DNA of 64,000 nucleotides, from NCBI RefSeq assembly GCF_001922585.1, contig NZ_MRBS01000004.1:275619-339618 (forward strand), read 5' to 3'. The notes under the pieces were generated by a model that did not search any database, had not been told where the DNA came from, and was given only the letters and a program-made list of their open reading frames with translations. Source of the stretch: Pantoea sp. 1.19. GTDB lineage: Bacteria > Pseudomonadota > Gammaproteobacteria > Enterobacterales > Enterobacteriaceae. This document shows, in pieces, positions 36,622 through 45,804 of the stretch. Each line of letters starts with the position of its first letter. Within the stretch, counting starts at the first letter, position 1. Position numbers and translations under genes: made by a program.

Positions 36622-37343
36622 AGATGATCACTCCACAGTCGGATTCCGCCAGAAAACGCGTTATCGTTATCGCCCCGCCGCACATACGTCGGCAGGTCGC
36701 GTAAATGATGAATATTGCCGCCGCCGACCACCACGTAGTCGGGCATAACGGCGCGGTAAAACAGATCGATGATCGTCAGTACATCCTGATGCCAGCCCGC
36801 GTCCCCCACCGTTTCGCGATGGTGCTCACCCACGTAGTATTCGTAGTCTCTCTCGCGGTAGGGAAGATGGGCCAGCTCCAGCGGCTGCAGCTGGCCCGCG
36901 ACGATCAGGGCGCTGCCCAGCCCGGTACCAAGGCCGAGAAACAGCATGCTGCCGCCCTGATAGCTGCCTACCGCCTGCATCGCCGCATCGTTAATCAGCT
37001 TCACCGGCCGGCCAAGACGCGCGGCGAAATCGACATCGACCCATCCCGCGCCGAGATTGACCGGATCCTTCAGGATCCGGTTGCCGCTCACCGGCGACGG
37101 AAAGCCGATGCTGATGCCGTCAAACGCCGACAAATCCAGACTGCGCTGCAGCCCGGTCAGGAAGGTCTCCGGCGTCATATCCGGCCCGGAAGTAAACTGG
37201 CTCTCGTTCTGCTGCGCGCCGGCGAACACCTTAACGTGGGTGCCCCCGACGTCAACGACGGCAATCTTCTTCTCTACGTTCAGCGCCCCTGACGCGGGCG
37301 TAACGGCGGCATTCACACTTTCAGGCATAGGCGGGTTTTCCAT
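36618..37343 (-). CDS. ROK/PPGK-type glucokinase
   Basis: About 241 residues. The sugar-kinase phosphate-1 motif IAVVDVGGTHVKVF, PSPVSGNRILKDPVNLGAGW, the catalytic LINDAAMQAVGSYQGG and the adenosine-type loop FLGLGTGLGSALIV match ROK glucokinases, especially the polyphosphate-glucokinase branch; MPDYVVVGGGNIHHL is the C-terminal phosphate-2 region. Phosphoryl donor (ATP or polyphosphate) cannot be decided. Start is ATG 37343 or 37328; both are weakly supported. It is the first gene of the operon ending in glucoamylase, so it should phosphorylate the glucose that enzyme frees. Confidence 0.82.
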   Translation of the reverse strand: MENPPMPESVNAAVTPASGALNVEKKIAVVDVGGTHVKVFAGAQQNESQFTSGPDMTPETFLTGLQRSLDLSAFDGISIGFPSPVSGNRILKDPVNLGAGWVDVDFAARLGRPVKLINDAAMQAVGSYQGGSMLFLGLGTGLGSALIVAGQLQPLELAHLPYRERDYEYYVGEHHRETVGDAGWHQDVLTIIDLFYRAVMPDYVVVGGGNIHHLRDLPTYVRRGDNDNAFSGGIRLWSDHL

Positions 37344-38288
37344 TTTGCTGAGGGAAGCCCGCCGCGCGGCGGGCCGGAACGACGACCAGAATGCATAACG
37401 TGCGCCTGCCAACCGCAGGGAGAGCAAGCAAACGGGCGTGGCGTGCTGACAGGGCGCATAACCGATATCCTTATCCTTTGTCATCGCGGTGCAGATAACA
37501 GAACAGCGGGGTTAGCCATAAGCGTAGTCGATGATACGCCGCGGTGACTCTCCCGGCGGCCCTCTGCGCTGGAATAGCACAAATCGCCGCCCCAACAGTA
37601 CCGCCCGATCGCGCAGGCGAGGCGCTCCGGCGCCGTACGCTTATTTCCGTCTGATTAACGGTAAAAAACGTTGCGATTAATGCTAACCACGTTTACCTAA
37701 ACGAAGCGTCATGGCGCGATTAAAAAAAACCGCGGTCGCGAAACAGGAACCGAGACGCTACGTCACGCATTGAAATATATCCGGCAACCTCGGTAGCAAA
37801 ATAAAGACAATTTGCAAAAATATATGTCAGAATGTCATTATTAAATAATATCCGCTCTATTTACTCTTTTTTTGATCTCCGACAAAGACACGCCCTTGCG
37901 CATCGGCAAGCACGGCGACAGGCTGCCCGCGCGGCGTAGCCTGATACAACGCGGAGGATGGCTTTTCGCGTCGCAGATGCCCGCCAACAAATACGTCAGG
38001 CGCAGCCGTCGCCATTACCGGGTGCGAATCATCCGCCATCGCCAACGGGCAATACTTCCTCACCCCGCACGCCGTCCTGGATAGCTCCCGGTACCGTTTG
38101 GCACCGCCAACACCATTACAACTTCGGCAAAAAAAAATATTTTACCCCCGTCACCATCCCGTTGATAAAATATTTATCCAGCGTACTTATACTCTCAATT
38201 AACACCTTCGCCCATTGCGAAGCGTTCTCTAAAAAATACGTTTGACTGAACAGTCATTCCCGACAGAAATAAAAAAAGGATTTACGCG
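37344..38288. promoter_or_regulatory. divergent region between the glucokinase operon and yfdX
   Basis: About 940 bases. The kinase frame stays open to 37484 but without start or homology. A 68-codon minus-strand frame at 37857-38063 looks a little protein-like (its end reads ALYQATPRGQPVAVLADAQG) but has no evident ribosome site, so I do not call it. The stretch 37660-37860 and 38140-38280 is AT-rich and should contain the yfdX promoter. Confidence 0.5.
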
Positions 38289-38915
38289 ATGAAACGTTTA
38301 TTAACTGCCGCCCTGATCTCTGCAACCCTGGCCTCTGCTCCGTCTTTCGTCAGCGCCCATGAAGCGCCGGCGGCCGTTGCCAAAGCCGATACAGTACGCC
38401 AGCAGTCTGCCGAAGCGCTGAAAATCGCCGAGCAGGGCTTTATGGCCGTCCGCGATGTCCGCATGGCGCGCGTGGCCATTTTCCAGGGCGCTCCGGAACA
38501 CGCGGTGAAGCTGACCGACGCCGCGGCGAAGCTGCTGGCCGATGACAGTACCGACTGGAAAAAATTTGCCCGCAGCAGCAAAAAAGCCGCTCTGGTAGAT
38601 GACCAGTACGTGGTTATCGACGCGACCATGGGCATCAGCGAAAACTACGTGGGTACCCCGGAAAAAGAAGCCGCGATCAAAAAAGCCAATGAGAAACTGG
38701 CCGCCGGCGATAAGAAAGGGGCGATTGACGTGCTGCGCCTGGCCGACGTCGCCGTGGTACAGAACCTCTATCTGATGCCGCTGAAGCAGTCACAGAAAGC
38801 GGTGGCGGAAGCCCAGACCCTGCTCAGCCAGAAAAAATACTACGAAGCTAACCTGGTGCTGAAATCCATTGAGGACAGCATCGTGGTTGATGGCGCGGCC
38901 GTCGTCGCCAACTGA
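38289..38915 (+). CDS. yfdX: YfdX family periplasmic protein
   Basis: 208 residues. The signal peptide ends at PSFVSA-HEAPAAVAKAD. The YfdX domain follows: ALKIAEQGFMAVRDVRMAR, VVIDATMGISENY, and LAAGDKKGAIDVLRLADVAVV. In E. coli the homologue lies in the EvgA-controlled acid-resistance region and is reported as a stress-linked periplasmic oligomer; biochemical role uncertain. The ATG has AAAAAAGGATTT upstream. No evgAS or frc/oxc homologues lie nearby. A strong hairpin follows. Confidence 0.9.
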   Translation: MKRLLTAALISATLASAPSFVSAHEAPAAVAKADTVRQQSAEALKIAEQGFMAVRDVRMARVAIFQGAPEHAVKLTDAAAKLLADDSTDWKKFARSSKKAALVDDQYVVIDATMGISENYVGTPEKEAAIKKANEKLAAGDKKGAIDVLRLADVAVVQNLYLMPLKQSQKAVAEAQTLLSQKKYYEANLVLKSIEDSIVVDGAAVVAN

Positions 38916-38932
38916 TTGTCCACCGCCGCTTC

Positions 38933-38962
38933 CGCCGCCAGGGCCATCACGCCCTGGCGGCG
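38933..38962 (+). terminator. terminator-like hairpin after yfdX
   Basis: CGCCGCCAGGGC and GCCCTGGCGGCG form a perfect 12-bp GC stem with a 6-base loop 17 bases after the yfdX stop, without a T tract. Confidence 0.65.
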
Positions 38963-40018
38963 CCCGGCATTGGCGGATAAGGAAAGGATGCCGCATAGCA
39001 ATAAGCCTGCGCGGCTCCTCCCCCCTGCCGATGGCTAAGCCCCGCAATGGACAACGCGTTGTGTTTTACTCCTCTCGCTAACCGGCTAAACAGCGTCGCC
39101 ATACAGCAGACCGCTTAAGGGAACTCAGCCCGGATTGTGCGCTCTGATCCATCGTCAAACCTCCCCCTCACCCACCGGACAGAGGGAGCCGATCGCCGCC
39201 TCCCCCGCCTGATGAAGCACGCCAACGGATGCGTAAACAAGCACGCCAGACCGGCGATAACAGTCAGGCCAGACGGCCCATTGCCATGCCAATGCGGCAT
39301 CAGGGGATGAGTGCCATCACTGTTGCCAGCAACCGCCGTGCCGCCGCTCATCCGCGGGTGGATGGATAAACGGGTTTCTGTTACAGGCTACCGAAGGCCT
39401 CAAACGTCTCAGGCCCGGGCGCGCCCCACGATGGCCGGTCGCCGATATGCTGCCACGATGGTTATCGTGAATGCCTGATTGTCCCTGACTACGCGGTACA
39501 GCAATCGCCAGGCTGGCCGATATTCGCAACATCAGCCTGTCCTTCAAACCTGTTATCTTGCGGAGCGGAAGGGGATGGCCTCCATGCCGCTCTTCTCCGG
39601 CGACGGCTCAACAACAACCGGTGGGTCATTCAGTGACCTGCACGGGAATGTCGCCGTAGCGAGGGCTCAGGAGTAACCATCGTCCTTAACAATACGGCGC
39701 CCTGTGTCGCTAGCGTCTGCCAGCGTCTTGGTTTCTGGCGCGCCTGCCGGTGCGGGATCGCTAGCGGGATGGACTGCATCAGTCGATCTTTTCTGGAGAT
39801 GCGCAGGTCAACCGCCCTGCTGCGGATCGGATTCACTAAAGCACGGCCCTCCGCCTGCTATTGACCGCCTTACCCGGCCGTAACACCGACGGGAGAAAGC
39901 AGGCAACAGCAGGCCTTCCGCGCGGGAGATGTGGCACACACCGGTGAACACTGCCGGTCGCGCGGTTGATGCTATCCGCTGTACCACGCACCCGTCCCGC
40001 CGATCGGCCGATGGCCGT
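38963..40018. other. 1-kb region without a recognised gene
   Basis: Short frames of 60-80 codons overlap on both strands but none has a start with ribosome site or a known motif; codon patterns look random. It may be eroded coding DNA. No tRNA or mobile-element ends were seen. Confidence 0.5.
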
Positions 40019-40705
40019 TTAGAACAGGTAGCGCACGCCGAGCGTCAGCTCGTTTGACACCAGGCGCGCTTTTATCTGCTCATCTTTCAGGCCGCGAACG
40101 TTGGTGAAGTTATTGTAGCCGCTCTCGATTTTTCCCCAATCCACGTAGCGGTAACCCAGATCGATATTGAGCGATGCCCGTACCGCATAGCTCACCCCGG
40201 CCCCCAGCGCATAGGTCAGATTATGCTGCGTGCTTGAAGCATATTCGCGCGACGTCACGCCCTGCCAGCCGCCGGCCTGAATGTTGCTCACGCCAAGCCC
40301 CAGCGTGCCATACAGGGAAAAGCCGTAGCCCAGCGCGTAGTCACGATAGACATGGAGCATCAGGCTGTCGGTCTCTACCTGCAAATGGTTAACGCTGCGG
40401 GGAAACAGGGTAGAACCGCTGGTAAACGCCGTTTTTTGCCGCAAGCGGTACTCCCCCTCCACGCGCCAGCCATTGCCAAACTGATACCCGGCCGCCAGGG
40501 CCGCACCGCCCAGGCGCTCCTTCTCCTTACCGCTGACAAATGCGCCCACGCCGGGGCGGCTACTGGTATCCAGTTCACTGGCCCGCTGCTCGCTCTGCAG
40601 GTATTTTGCCGACGCGTAGTACCCCGCAGGAAACCGATCGGCGGCCTGAGCATGAACAGCGGCCACAGCCAGCGGCGCAAGGCATAACACAGAGGTGATC
40701 TTCAT
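40019..40705 (-). CDS. outer-membrane beta-barrel protein (Ail/Opa-like)
   Basis: 228 residues. The signal peptide ends near VHAQA-ADRFPAGYYASAKY. Alternating amphipathic strands follow (AALAAGYQFGNGWRVEGEYR, GYGFSLYGTLGLGV, YALGAGVSYAVRASLNIDLG), and the protein ends LTLGVRYLF with the C-terminal aromatic BAM signal. This fits an eight-stranded outer-membrane barrel. Role unknown; adhesion or envelope integrity are usual for the class. It lies 32 bases after the HbpS-like gene on the same strand, so they are probably cotranscribed. GGAGAGAG precedes the ATG. Confidence 0.85.
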   Translation of the reverse strand: MKITSVLCLAPLAVAAVHAQAADRFPAGYYASAKYLQSEQRASELDTSSRPGVGAFVSGKEKERLGGAALAAGYQFGNGWRVEGEYRLRQKTAFTSGSTLFPRSVNHLQVETDSLMLHVYRDYALGYGFSLYGTLGLGVSNIQAGGWQGVTSREYASSTQHNLTYALGAGVSYAVRASLNIDLGYRYVDWGKIESGYNNFTNVRGLKDEQIKARLVSNELTLGVRYLF

Positions 40706-40737
40706 TACTCTCTCTCCATATATCCTGGTGAAAGCCC

Positions 40738-41235
40738 TTAACCGGCCTGAAGGGCAGGCTGATTTTCTTTCAGCGCGTCAAGCGCGCACTGCTGATCCAG
40801 CTGCCCGCCCGGCGCGCCGCCCACGCCGATGGCGCCCAGCACCTCCTGACCGGAGGTTACCGGGATGCCGCCGGCCAACAGTAAGAAACCGGGAATATCG
40901 TTCAGGTGGGCGGCACCGGCATTGGCCTGCGCGTTTTTCATCACGTTTTCCGTCGTATTACGCGTGCTGAGTGCGGTGTAGGCCTTCATCCGGCTGGCTT
41001 CCAGCGTGTGGGGACCGGCGTTATCCATGCGTTTGATGACCAGTGGCACACCGGCGCGATCGACGACGGTAACGGCAATGGTGTATTGGCTGGCGCGGCA
41101 GGCCTCGATGGCGCTCTCCGCCAGCGAATCGGCCAGCGCGACAGAGAGATTTTTTACAGTCAGGGTGTCAGCGGTTGCGCTGCCAATCGCGGCCAGGCTG
41201 CTGAGTATCAATGCGGTAACGACGTGACGTTTCAT
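40738..41235 (-). CDS. secreted HbpS/GlcG-type heme-binding family protein
   Basis: 165 residues. A signal peptide ends near GSATA-DTLTVKNLS. The GlcG/HbpS (DUF336) core shows VTVVDRAGVPLVIKRMDNAG, HTLEASRMKAYTALS, GGIPVTSGQEVLGAIGVGG and closes DQQCALDAL. In Streptomyces, exported HbpS binds heme and modulates the SenS sensor kinase; no biochemical evidence exists here. It follows a sensor kinase/regulator pair on the same strand with a 111-base gap and precedes an outer-membrane protein gene. AAGGAG lies ahead of the ATG. Confidence 0.85.
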   Translation of the reverse strand: MKRHVVTALILSSLAAIGSATADTLTVKNLSVALADSLAESAIEACRASQYTIAVTVVDRAGVPLVIKRMDNAGPHTLEASRMKAYTALSTRNTTENVMKNAQANAGAAHLNDIPGFLLLAGGIPVTSGQEVLGAIGVGGAPGGQLDQQCALDALKENQPALQAG

Positions 41236-41346
41236 GGTGTGGGGCTCCTTGCTTATCCCATTTGGACGGACAACAGGATAAAAGGAGCACTGGCGGTAAA
41301 CTATTGGCGCGACGACCTGGCTGACCAGGTAGAATGACTTACCTGC

Positions 41347-41967
41347 CTACGTATTTTTCCACAGAGACAGTTCGCCATAGGCGCTCATCAATCTCGGGAG
41401 TGAATTCACATCAAGCTTGGTGAAAATGTTGGCGCGATGCGCCTCGACGGTGCGCGGCGACAGCGCATAGCGTCGGGCAATCTCTTTGCTTGATTGCCCC
41501 TGCATCATCTGCGCGAAAATCTCGTTTTCGCGCAGGGTCAGCGTGCGGAGCCGATCCTGCATCAGCCGCCGCTTTTGCTGCTGCTGCTGCCACTGCGCCT
41601 GCTGTTCCAGCGCCCCGCCCACCACCTCAAACAGCAAATCCGCATCAATCGGTTTGGTCAGGAATTCAAACGCCCCGTTCTTAAAAGCCCGGCGGCACAG
41701 GTCAATATTGCCGTGTCCGGTCATGATGATCACCGGGATCGCCAGCCCCTGCTGCTTCCATTCATCCAGCAGCGTCAGCCCGGTTTTTCCCGGCATGCGA
41801 ATATCCAGCAGCATGCAGCCGGCGAGCAGGGACAGCGGCCCCGCCTCCTGCTGAAAAGCGTGGGCGCTGGCAAACGTCGTCGTCTGCCAACCGACCGTGC
41901 TCAACAGTCCGCTGAGCGAGGCGCAGATGGCCGGTTCATCATCGATAAGATAGATCGCTTGCGTCAT
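41347..41967 (-). CDS. FixJ/TodT-type response regulator
   Basis: 206 residues. The receiver domain starts IYLIDDEPAICASLSGLL, has the phosphoacceptor in CMLLDIRMPGKTGL (about Asp57), MTGHGNIDLC with the conserved threonine, and the lysine in FLTKPIDADL. A LuxR-type HTH follows: TLRENEIFAQMMQGQSSKEI, then YALSPRTVEAHRANIFTKL. ATG 41967 lies behind CCAGGAG and two bases after the kinase stop, showing coupling to the cognate kinase. Confidence 0.93.
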   Translation of the reverse strand: MTQAIYLIDDEPAICASLSGLLSTVGWQTTTFASAHAFQQEAGPLSLLAGCMLLDIRMPGKTGLTLLDEWKQQGLAIPVIIMTGHGNIDLCRRAFKNGAFEFLTKPIDADLLFEVVGGALEQQAQWQQQQQKRRLMQDRLRTLTLRENEIFAQMMQGQSSKEIARRYALSPRTVEAHRANIFTKLDVNSLPRLMSAYGELSLWKNT

Positions 41968-41969
41968 AC

Positions 41970-43286
41970 TTACTCCTGGTGAGCTCGGGGTAACCACAGG
42001 GTGAAACAGGCCCCCTGTCCGGGAATGTTCGCCGCCTCAATCGTGCCGTTGAGGCGCTGAACCAGGGTATCCGCCAACGCCATTCCCAAGCCGATGCCGT
42101 GGGGCCGGGTGGTGAAAAACGGCATAAACACCTGCTGTAACGCCGCCTCAGACAGGCCGGGACCGCCATCGCTCAGTGTGATTAGAATACCGTCATTTTC
42201 CGGGACGGCTTCCAGCCTGATCCAGGCGGTGCCCGCCGCATTGTGCTGCTGGGCCTGCAACGCGTTGTGGGCAATATTATGCAGGATCTGCTCGACCCAC
42301 AGCGGCGGCGCGATCAAGGCGGGTAAGTCCGCCGCCATCGCGCTGCTGACGGCCACCTTGTGGCGGCGGATCTCATTATCCAACAGCATGATCACCCGCT
42401 GCCACAGCGACGCCAGCACAATCGGCTGATAATCAGCCTGCTCACTGACCAGCTTTTGCCGAAATTGCTGCAATAGCGCGTCAGTCCGCTTAATCTGCAC
42501 CACGGCGGCCTCCAGCAGCGGGGGCACCGGTTCCGTTCGCTGCTGAAGTAACAAGCGCAGCGCCGTTTGCGTGTAACTCAGGATCGCAGTCAGCGGCTGA
42601 TTGAGTTCATGCACAATGCCCGCCGTCAGTTCACCCAGCGTGTTCAGGCGGGTCAGCTCCGCATAATGCGCGCGCAAATCGGCCATATCGCGGCGGCGGC
42701 GGTTGATCCGGTATTGATGCAGCAGATACAGCACCGCCCCCCACAGCGGCCCGGGCGACAGGATCAGCAGCCACGGCAGCGCGCCCCAGGCGGGATTATC
42801 GCCGGCGCGGAGCACAAACGGCTGGGAAGGGCTGACGATGGCCTTCTGCCACTGCCAGTACTCGCCGCCCTCCGCGGCGCCGCGCGTAAACACAGGTTGC
42901 CCCTGCCACACCACCGCTATCTGTTGAAAAGGGATCGTCTCCGACACGCGATCGACGACGACGTTAAGATCGATCAGTAACGCACGCCCGTCGACGTGCA
43001 GCCAGTAGCGACCGCCCGTCGCAATCACGATTGACCGGTGCGGTTCGGTGACCGGATACGTGCGCCACTGCACGATGTGCGGAAACAGGGAGCGCACTTC
43101 GCGGCTGTACGGGCCGGACGGCAGCAGCGGCATGATCGCGTCAAGCTGCGCCAGCTTCACCGTCACATCGCGGTAAAAAATCCGAAATTCGGCGCTCTTC
43201 GCGGCATATTGCTGCTGTAAAAAATAGCCGCCCAGCCCGCCGCAGGAGAGCAGGGTCAGCAGCAGCCACATCATCATCTTGTACAT
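41970..43286 (-). CDS. membrane-bound sensor histidine kinase
   Basis: About 438 residues from ATG 43286. One N-terminal transmembrane helix ([20 protein letters not shown]), a periplasmic domain of about 135 residues, a second helix ([22 protein letters not shown]), then the H-box [20 protein letters not shown] (phosphorylated His) of the FixL/TodS group. The ATP-binding domain has [10 protein letters not shown] (N box), SDGGPGLSE (G1) and [11 protein letters not shown] (G2). The periplasmic part is a small uncharacterised sensor with no PAS or HAMP I can see. It pairs with the regulator downstream. A 110-bp piece of a related gene is found at 46083. Confidence 0.92.
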   Translation of the reverse strand: MYKMMMWLLLTLLSCGGLGGYFLQQQYAAKSAEFRIFYRDVTVKLAQLDAIMPLLPSGPYSREVRSLFPHIVQWRTYPVTEPHRSIVIATGGRYWLHVDGRALLIDLNVVVDRVSETIPFQQIAVVWQGQPVFTRGAAEGGEYWQWQKAIVSPSQPFVLRAGDNPAWGALPWLLILSPGPLWGAVLYLLHQYRINRRRRDMADLRAHYAELTRLNTLGELTAGIVHELNQPLTAILSYTQTALRLLLQQRTEPVPPLLEAAVVQIKRTDALLQQFRQKLVSEQADYQPIVLASLWQRVIMLLDNEIRRHKVAVSSAMAADLPALIAPPLWVEQILHNIAHNALQAQQHNAAGTAWIRLEAVPENDGILITLSDGGPGLSEAALQQVFMPFFTTRPHGIGLGMALADTLVQRLNGTIEAANIPGQGACFTLWLPRAHQE

Positions 43287-43747
43287 ATTCTGCCGGGTTG
43301 ACAGGCCAACTGTATAGAGGATCATCCCCCCGGCGCGGCGCCGGCGCTCATCGCGGGCTGGCCGGTTGCCGCGCGCCGGCGGGATGGCGCATTATCGGAA
43401 CGCGGATACGCTACGCGCGTTCCACTCCACATGACATTATGGCCCGCGGTGAGCGGCCGACTCAATCCGTAAGATTACGGAGCGGACGCGCGGATGGCGG
43501 GCTGGAGAAGCAGCGCGCGGCGCCGATCCGTGAACAGCAAGACACCGACTTCTCCGGCGATGCCTGGCAGCAAACGCTGCGCGCTCCGGAACAGCCCCGG
43601 CGCTCTTATCCCCCTTATTCATGCGCTTTTTTCCTTAAGCCATTTGTCATTGCTCCTGTAGCGGGTATTATTTTGCCCACTCCATTCAAAAACCGAATTT
43701 TTGCCTCTGCACACTTGCAGCATGGCCGCGATCTCCTCGAGGGCTTT
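43287..43747. other. region upstream of the sensor kinase and of the hsdM fragment
   Basis: A 460-base stretch, GC-rich to about 43610 and AT-richer to 43700. It must carry the kinase promoter (minus). A plus-strand frame runs into hsdM but its upstream part has no protein character. No ribosome site better than CGAGGG precedes the hsdM ATG. Confidence 0.5.
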
Positions 43748-44225
43748 ATGACCAACACGAATTTTTCTCACACCGCGGCGTTTATCTGGTCGGTGGCCGA
43801 TCTGCTCCGTGGTGATTTTAAGCAGTCGCAGTACGGGCGCGTCATCCTGCCTTTCACGCTGCTGCGCCGCCTTGAGTGCGTGCTGGCCGCCAGTAAAGAT
43901 GCGGTGGTGGCTAAAGCCGCTGAAGTGAAAGCGATGAAAACGCTGCCGGAAGAGGGACAAGAAAAATTTATCTTACGCGCGACCCATAATCTGTCGTTCT
44001 TTAACACCTCGCCCATGGACCTTGGCAAAATGGGGCAGAACGATATCAAAGACAACCTGGAGAATTACGTCCAGTGCTTCTCGAAAGATGCCCGTGAGAT
44101 CTTTGAACATTTTAAATTCAACGAGTTTGTCGGCCAGCTGGACGATGCCAAGCTGCTGTTCAAGGTAGTTGAAAAGTTTGCTAACACCGATCTCAGCCCG
44201 GAAGCCATTTCTCATCACGATATGG
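43748..44225 (+). pseudogene. hsdM: type I restriction-modification methyltransferase HsdM, N-terminal fragment
   Basis: The first 160 residues of a type I modification subunit (HsdM N-terminal helical domain): [51 protein letters not shown] and [10 protein letters not shown]. The IS1 at 44226 interrupts the codon after the Asp-Met and supplies a stop at 44228. The catalytic SAM domain (DPAxGTGG and NPPF) and hsdS and hsdR are missing from the window, so no active enzyme is made. Its sequence is intact up to the junction, suggesting recent loss. Confidence 0.92.
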
Positions 44226-44280
44226 AGTAATGCTGCCAACTTACTGATTTAGCGTATGATGGTGTTTTTGAGGTGCTCCT

Positions 44281-44556
44281 GTGGCTTTCGTCTCTGTCTG
44301 TTGTCCCGCCTGCTCCGCGACTGAAGGCGTTGTGCGTAACGGTAAAAGTACTGCCGGACATCAGCGCTATCTCTGCTCCCACTGCCGTAAAACATGGCAA
44401 CTACAGTTCACTTACACCGCCTCTCAGCCCGGTACACACCAGAAAATCATTGATATGGCCATGAATAGCGTCGGATGCCGGGCAACCGCCCGCATTATGA
44501 GCGTTGGCCTCAACACGATTTTACGGCACTTAAAAAACTCAGGCCGCAGCAGGTAA
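44281..44556 (+). CDS. insA: IS1 protein InsA
   Basis: 91 residues from GTG 44281, the zinc-finger DNA-binding protein of IS1 that binds the terminal repeats and represses its own promoter. [19 protein letters not shown] and [16 protein letters not shown] hold the cysteine pairs, and the sequence ends [11 protein letters not shown] as in E. coli IS1. It overlaps insB; InsAB' transposase arises by -1 frameshift near the end. Confidence 0.97.
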   Translation: MAFVSVCCPACSATEGVVRNGKSTAGHQRYLCSHCRKTWQLQFTYTASQPGTHQKIIDMAMNSVGCRATARIMSVGLNTILRHLKNSGRSR

Positions 44557-44978
44557 CCTCGCGCATACAACCGGGCAGTGACGTCATTGTCTGCGCTGAA
44601 ATGGACGAACAGTGGGGCTACGTCGGGGCTAAATCACGCCAGCGCTGGCTGTTTTACGCGTATGACAGGATACGCAGGACGGTCGTGGCGCACGTCTTCG
44701 GTGAACGCACTATGGCCACACTGGCGCGTCTTCTGAGCCTGCTGTCGCCCTTTGATGTTGTGGTATGGATGACGGATGGCTGGCCGCTATATGAATCACG
44801 CCTGAAGGAAGAGCTGCACGTTATCAGCAAACGTTACGCGCAGCGCATTGAACGGCATAACCTGAATCTGAGGCAGCATCTGGCAAGGCTGGGAAGGAAG
44901 TCACCGTCGTTCTCAAAATCGGTGGAGCTGCATGATAAAGTCATCGGGCATTATCTGAACATAAAACACTATCAGTAA
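44475..44978 (+). CDS. insB: IS1 transposase InsB
   Basis: 167 residues, the catalytic portion of IS1 transposase (fused to InsA by programmed frameshift). [37 protein letters not shown] and [16 protein letters not shown] contain the DDE-type residues of the IS1 family. The frame is intact with no stop, so the copy may still be active. Confidence 0.97.
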   Translation: MPGNRPHYERWPQHDFTALKKLRPQQVTSRIQPGSDVIVCAEMDEQWGYVGAKSRQRWLFYAYDRIRRTVVAHVFGERTMATLARLLSLLSPFDVVVWMTDGWPLYESRLKEELHVISKRYAQRIERHNLNLRQHLARLGRKSPSFSKSVELHDKVIGHYLNIKHYQ

Positions 44979-44993
44979 GTTGGAATCATTACC

Positions 44994-45230
44994 GTCATCG
45001 CGATACCAATCCCGGAAATATATTTCACCATTAGGTGTCATTGCCACACTCTCGCCCTGCAATCCAAATGGCAGACAACTGCCATGATGAATTTTCACTT
45101 TCTCGTAATCGATCCGGTTGCCGAATACCGTTCTGGCTAAGGCAACTTCCCCGGTGGTCAGTTTTCTAACGGAATCATCGTCCTGCTTCTTGTCGTCCTT
45201 CTTTTTCTTACTGGCATCATGAATGGTCAT
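44994..45230 (-). pseudogene. truncated Vgr-related T6SS accessory gene
   Basis: About 79 residues remain: a charged start MTIHDASKKKKDDKKQDDDS, then LTTGEVALARTVFGNRIDY, KIHHGSCLPFG and MTPNGEIYFRDWYRDD. It resembles the N-terminal region of the Vgr-related family found beside vgrG and rhs genes in T6SS loci; these often include effector or adaptor functions. The IS1 end at 44993 cuts the frame. It lies 14 bases after the vgrG remnant. Family assignment is moderate. Confidence 0.65.
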
Positions 45231-45244
45231 TCCCTGCCTCCGGA

Positions 45245-45753
45245 TTAGCGTTCAGCTGCGCCTGAAAATTCAACCCCGCTCCCCTCTTTCTCACTCCATC
45301 CCAGCCTCAGGGAGCGTGGCTTCTGCTTCGCCGCCATGTAAGTCAGCAGCTTTGCCGGGCCCGGGTCAGGGTCGGTGCTGCTGCCGGTCATCGCGGTCTG
45401 GGTGGAGAGAAAGCGCTCGTGCTCCAGGCGCGCCCAGACGTTGCCGGTTTCCGCCGCCGGGGTGATTTTGTCGCCCCGTTCAAGGTGGCGCGGGCGGTAA
45501 TGGTACACCTCGCCGTAGGTATTCCCCTCCCCGTCGCCGCGGGTCATGTCCGCCGGTGCGGAAGTCAGGAAGGTTTGGCTTCGCGGTGGTGGTAATCGCC
45601 GGCGGTGACCGAGCGCGCCGCCACGCTCTGCCGGACGCTGACGCCCACACCGAGTCGTGAGCCCGTGCAGGACGGAATATCCAGACGGTAGCGGTGTAGC
45701 CCGCCTTCAGTTAGCGCAGACAGGGGGGGCTTCAGCGTATCTGTCTGACTCAT
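45245..45753 (-). pseudogene. broken vgrG (tssI) gene
   Basis: Two adjoining pieces in different frames. The first (45565-45753) starts MSQTDTLKPPLSALTEGG and ends ARSVTAGDYHHREAK. The second (from 45547) reads YGEVYHYRPRHLERGDKITP and ARLEHERFLSTQTAMTGSS. These correspond to the N-terminus and the gp27-like mid region of a VgrG spike. Much of the beginning is deleted, there is a frameshift near 45565, and the gp5 spike and C-terminal parts are absent. It cannot make a functional tip. Confidence 0.8.
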
Positions 45754-45804
45754 GATTTTGACCCCATGAGATAATGTTCCTACTCGTGTAATGTGGACGC
45801 GGCG

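Larger units (their letters stand above)
44226..44993 (+). mobile_element. IS1 insertion sequence
   Basis: Exactly 768 bp, the IS1 length. Left end AGTAATGCTGCCAACTTACT and right end (complement) GGTAATGATTCCAACTTACT are the IS1 terminal inverted repeats. insA and overlapping insB are intact. The nine bases on either side (ACGATATGG and GTCATCGCG) do not match, so no target duplication is present. Left flank is hsdM, right flank a T6SS accessory gene on the opposite strand. Confidence 0.98.

Noticed and set aside
37857..38063. 68-codon minus-strand ORF upstream of yfdX
   Set aside because: Some protein-like sequence in its C-terminal half, but no ribosome site, no known motif and no neighbour support; left as part of the intergenic region.
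38963..40018. Possible prophage or toxin-antitoxin remnant
   Set aside because: No motif, repeat or attachment site found to support either.
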